Source of the DNA: Metamycoplasma hyosynoviae | Lineage (GTDB): Bacteria > Bacillota_I > Bacilli_A > Mycoplasmatales > Metamycoplasmataceae | Reading direction: 5' to 3' | DNA length: 64,000 nt | Assembly (NCBI RefSeq): GCF_004365165.1 | Contig: NZ_SOCH01000002.1 | Coordinates: 124,001 to 188,000, forward strand | In this document: positions 61,958 to 64,000 of the stretch, piece after piece | Layout: each line of letters begins with the position of its first letter | Numbering within the stretch: the first letter of the stretch is position 1 | Translations under genes and position numbers: made by a program | The notes under the pieces: generated by a model | What the model was told of the DNA's origin: nothing | Databases searched by the model: none | Seen by the model: the letters and a program-made list of their open reading frames with translations, nothing else

Positions 61958-62060
61958 AAAAAATAGAGTCAGTTGTAAACCTGGACAAAAATATTAGACT
62001 CAAATCTTTTTTCTGATTTGAGTCTAATATTTTTGTACAAGTTTAGTTACTCTATTTTTT
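61958..62060. repeat. 103-bp imperfect palindromic element, bidirectional terminator
   Basis: Outer arms AAAAAATAGAGT/ACTCTATTTTTT and inner arms of about 22 bp (ACAAAAATATTAGACTCAAATC and complement) enclose an 8-nt loop. The part between the inner and outer arms is only partly paired (TTGTAAACCTGG against ACTAAACTTGT). The core perfect hairpin is 61987-62034 with A and T runs, so it can stop transcription from both sides between the DUF4143 remnant and lemA. One half recurs at 29140-29170 after yidC. Confidence 0.75.
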
Positions 62061-62071
62061 AAAATTTGTAA

Positions 62072-62728
62072 TTATTTTCAAAGAGATTCCATTGAAACCG
62101 GTTTCATTTCTTCTTCGGGTGGAGCGAAATAAGGGAAGTTGCTAATTTGAAGTTTTTCACAAACATATACAGTTCAAAAGTTATAGATTTCAGAATTAAA
62201 TGCAGATACTTTTTGATTATATATTCTAATTGCTGCATAAATTTCATCTTCTTGATTAACAATTTGAGTTTGAAGTTGCATAAATAGTTTTTCAGATTTT
62301 AATTCTGGATAACTTTCAAGTTGAATATTAATTCCTCTTCTAACTTCATCTAATATAGCCGCTGTTTTGGTTGGATCTTTTTCTTTGTTTGCGTCATCTA
62401 TTCTTGAACGTAATTTAGTTACATTTGTTAAAGTATCTTTTTCGTGTTTTGCATAACCTTTTACAGTGTCCAACATTGCTTGAAGGATAGCAGTTCTTTT
62501 CTTTTGCGCAGCTTGGATTGTTGCAGATGCCTGAATAATTTGAGATTGTTTTCTACGATATTCATTTTTTCTAATTATATAAGCAATACCAAATAGCCCA
62601 AGAGTAATAATAAATAAGAAAATAACACCAAATTTTTGTGCACCATTTGCTTTTGCTGGAATTTCTCTATTATCTATATTTGGTCTAAAACCTTCTTTAG
62701 GTTGCTCGTTTCTTGTATCAAATAACAT
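62072..62728 (-). CDS. lemA: LemA family membrane protein
   Basis: 218 residues. A hydrophilic N-terminus is followed by one membrane helix (about residues 33-51, FGVIFLFIITLGLFGIAYI) and then the helical LemA domain: QKKRTAILQAMLDTVKGYAKHE, LESYPELKSEKLFMQLQ (family YPxLKAxxxFxxLQ) and AAIRIYNQKVSAFN (family RxxYNxxVxxYN). The end, after a TGA-Trp, is FWTVYVCEKLQISNFPYFAP. The role of LemA proteins is unknown; some are linked to membrane-protein quality control. It is downstream of, and probably co-transcribed with, the unknown gene at 62772. Confidence 0.92.
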
Positions 62729-62771
62729 TTATAGTCCTCTATGTAAAATAATCTTGTAATAAAATTATAGT

Positions 62772-64000
62772 TTAGTTTGTTGGAAAATTATCATTTATAT
62801 AATTTGCAATCTCAGTGTTATCATATTTATCAAGTTCATTTAAATATAGTGCAAAAGTGTCTTGATTAATAATAATAGTTACAGCACCTCATAAATGTGA
62901 AAATTGTTTGTAGAAATTGTAAATAAAGTTAATAATTTTTTTGCTTTCTTCATATTGGGAAGTAGCTTCATAATTCATATGAATTCTACATTTTCCAATT
63001 AAATCATTTACTTCAGCAATTTCAGGGTCATTATCCGGATTTGGGAAAAATATTACTGCAAGGTTATTTCTAGAAGAAATAATTTCTGAATTATTAGAAG
63101 TTAAATGTGTTACATTTAATAAAATTTGCTTTGGTTCTCTAATTTCATTATATCTAATATAAGGCACTGGAACTTCTTGATAAAAATCTGTGGCTTGTTC
63201 AGCCTCTCAACCATTTAATATGACACTAGTTTCAATTCAATTACCAGCAATATAATTATCATTTTTTCAAGTTATAAATGATGCTTTGTCAGGTGAATCA
63301 TTTCAATTAGTGAATGTAAATGCTTTTCTTCCAACTACATTTGTAAGCAAATTAAAATAATGTCAATTTGTTGAATCATCTTTTTCTTTGTCAATAGTTA
63401 CATCTAATAAGTAAGCTTCTTCTCTACCACCGAAATTTTCATTTGCAATCTTTGAATTAGAAAACATCAAGGTTAATGCTTCCATCATATTTCTAGTTTC
63501 ATTGGCGATTGTGATTTTTATTTTTTGTCTAATTTCATCAAGATTAAGAGTTTTTTGTGCTGAAATAGTTTGTCAAATTCAATCTCCACTTTGAAGATAA
63601 GAATCACACTCTTCATTATTTTTATTAGTTACATACAGATTTTTTTCATATTTATTGATAGTAAATCTTTCAGTTTTAGGTCTATTTTCAGAATCTAAAA
63701 TTTTAGATAAATTAATAAAATTTTCTTGAACTAGAGCAGGGAAGTATTGAAAAAGTCCATAAATATCATTATAAGAAAATTTATACCTTCTATTAAATTC
63801 ATCATTTTCTAAATAATCTTTTTGTTGTTTTTTTCAAATTTTGATTTCTTTTTCCGTAAGACCATAACCTTCATGAATGAAATTAAGTTTAGGTAAATAA
63901 TTTGTAGGCATTGTATAAAAAGGAATTAATTTAGTAAATGGTGTTGGTTCATGGTGATAAGAAGTTATTACTCTATAACTTGTATTGCCTTCAGAATTAG
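62772..64000 (-). CDS. Hypothetical protein, 5' part outside window
   Basis: The frame runs from the right edge (first complete codon at 63998) to TAA at 62772, at least 409 residues. About eleven TGA codons read as Trp. No membrane helix is seen in the visible part; the sequence is rich in Asn, Tyr and Phe, with segments such as SYHHEPTPFTKLIPFY, FSYNDIYGLFQYFPALVQEN, EAYLLDVTIDKEKDD and RKAFTFTNWNDSPDKAS. I do not recognise a domain. It lies 43 nt upstream of lemA on the same strand, so a functional link with LemA is possible but not shown. The N-terminus, which could show a signal peptide, is missing. Confidence 0.6.

Overview
The window is a chromosome segment from a mollicute (a Mycoplasma-type bacterium). 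It is strongly AT-rich, and most genes read through when TGA is decoded as Trp; dnaK, alaS, gyrA, clpB and the arcA C-terminus are clear cases. It carries an unlinked 16S-23S pair without 5S, a wall-less gene set and an arginine deiminase with the typical mycoplasma C-terminal end. Together these point to an arginine-hydrolysing species of the hominis/synoviae side of the mycoplasmas; the species cannot be named from the sequence alone.

Layout. 1-3040: heat-shock block hrcA-grpE-dnaK (minus) with CIRCE operators. 3097-8123: tRNA-Cys/tRNA-Arg and the 16S-23S rRNA operon (minus). 8347-14115: greA, a putative methyltransferase, a YrzB-like protein, ruvX, alaS and mnmA (minus), a Bacillus-like alaS-yrrK-yrzB neighbourhood. 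14137-18649: a solitary immunoglobulin-blocking-protein (MIB-like) gene, 1.2 kb of gene-poor AT-rich DNA and a lipoprotein. 18672-28237: deoB, a membrane protein, proS, a CIRCE-controlled thioredoxin, a surface lipoprotein fused to an EEP nuclease with a G8 tract, and a giant SF1 helicase. 28269-28881: a broken restriction-nuclease-like gene. 29208-35117: the replication-origin block yidC-rnpA-rpmH / oriC / dnaA-dnaN-yaaA, followed by rpmB. 35468-41445: a nicotinamidase-like gene, an alanine/ornithine-type racemase, three tRNAs, a dUTPase-like gene and gyrA. 41604-45951: a candidate small RNA, arcA, rpoE, fba and an SNase lipoprotein. 45984-50359: tRNA-Ser, CIRCE-clpB, tRNA-Lys and a decayed tail-to-tail restriction-modification pair. 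50490-58196: comEA-comEC convergent with ecfA1-ecfA2-ecfT-ligA, then rpmG-secE-nusG. 58246-64000: an EzrA-like coiled-coil protein, thiI, a broken DUF4143 ATPase, a palindromic repeat, lemA and an unknown protein running off the end.

How it works together. HrcA made here probably represses at least four sites in the window: its own gene, dnaK, clpB and, unusually, trxA. Three secreted or surface nuclease/virulence functions (MIB-like protein, EEP nuclease, SNase) fit a parasite that scavenges nucleotides and meets host antibody. deoB, dUTPase and competence-type comEA/comEC fit nucleotide and DNA uptake. The most interesting leads are the G8 tract that could switch the nuclease half of a surface lipoprotein, the remains of at least two restriction nuclease genes sharing a motif, the orphan MIB-like gene with a palindromic upstream site, a pseudoknot-capable small RNA downstream of arcA, and several genes predicted to be transcribed leaderless.
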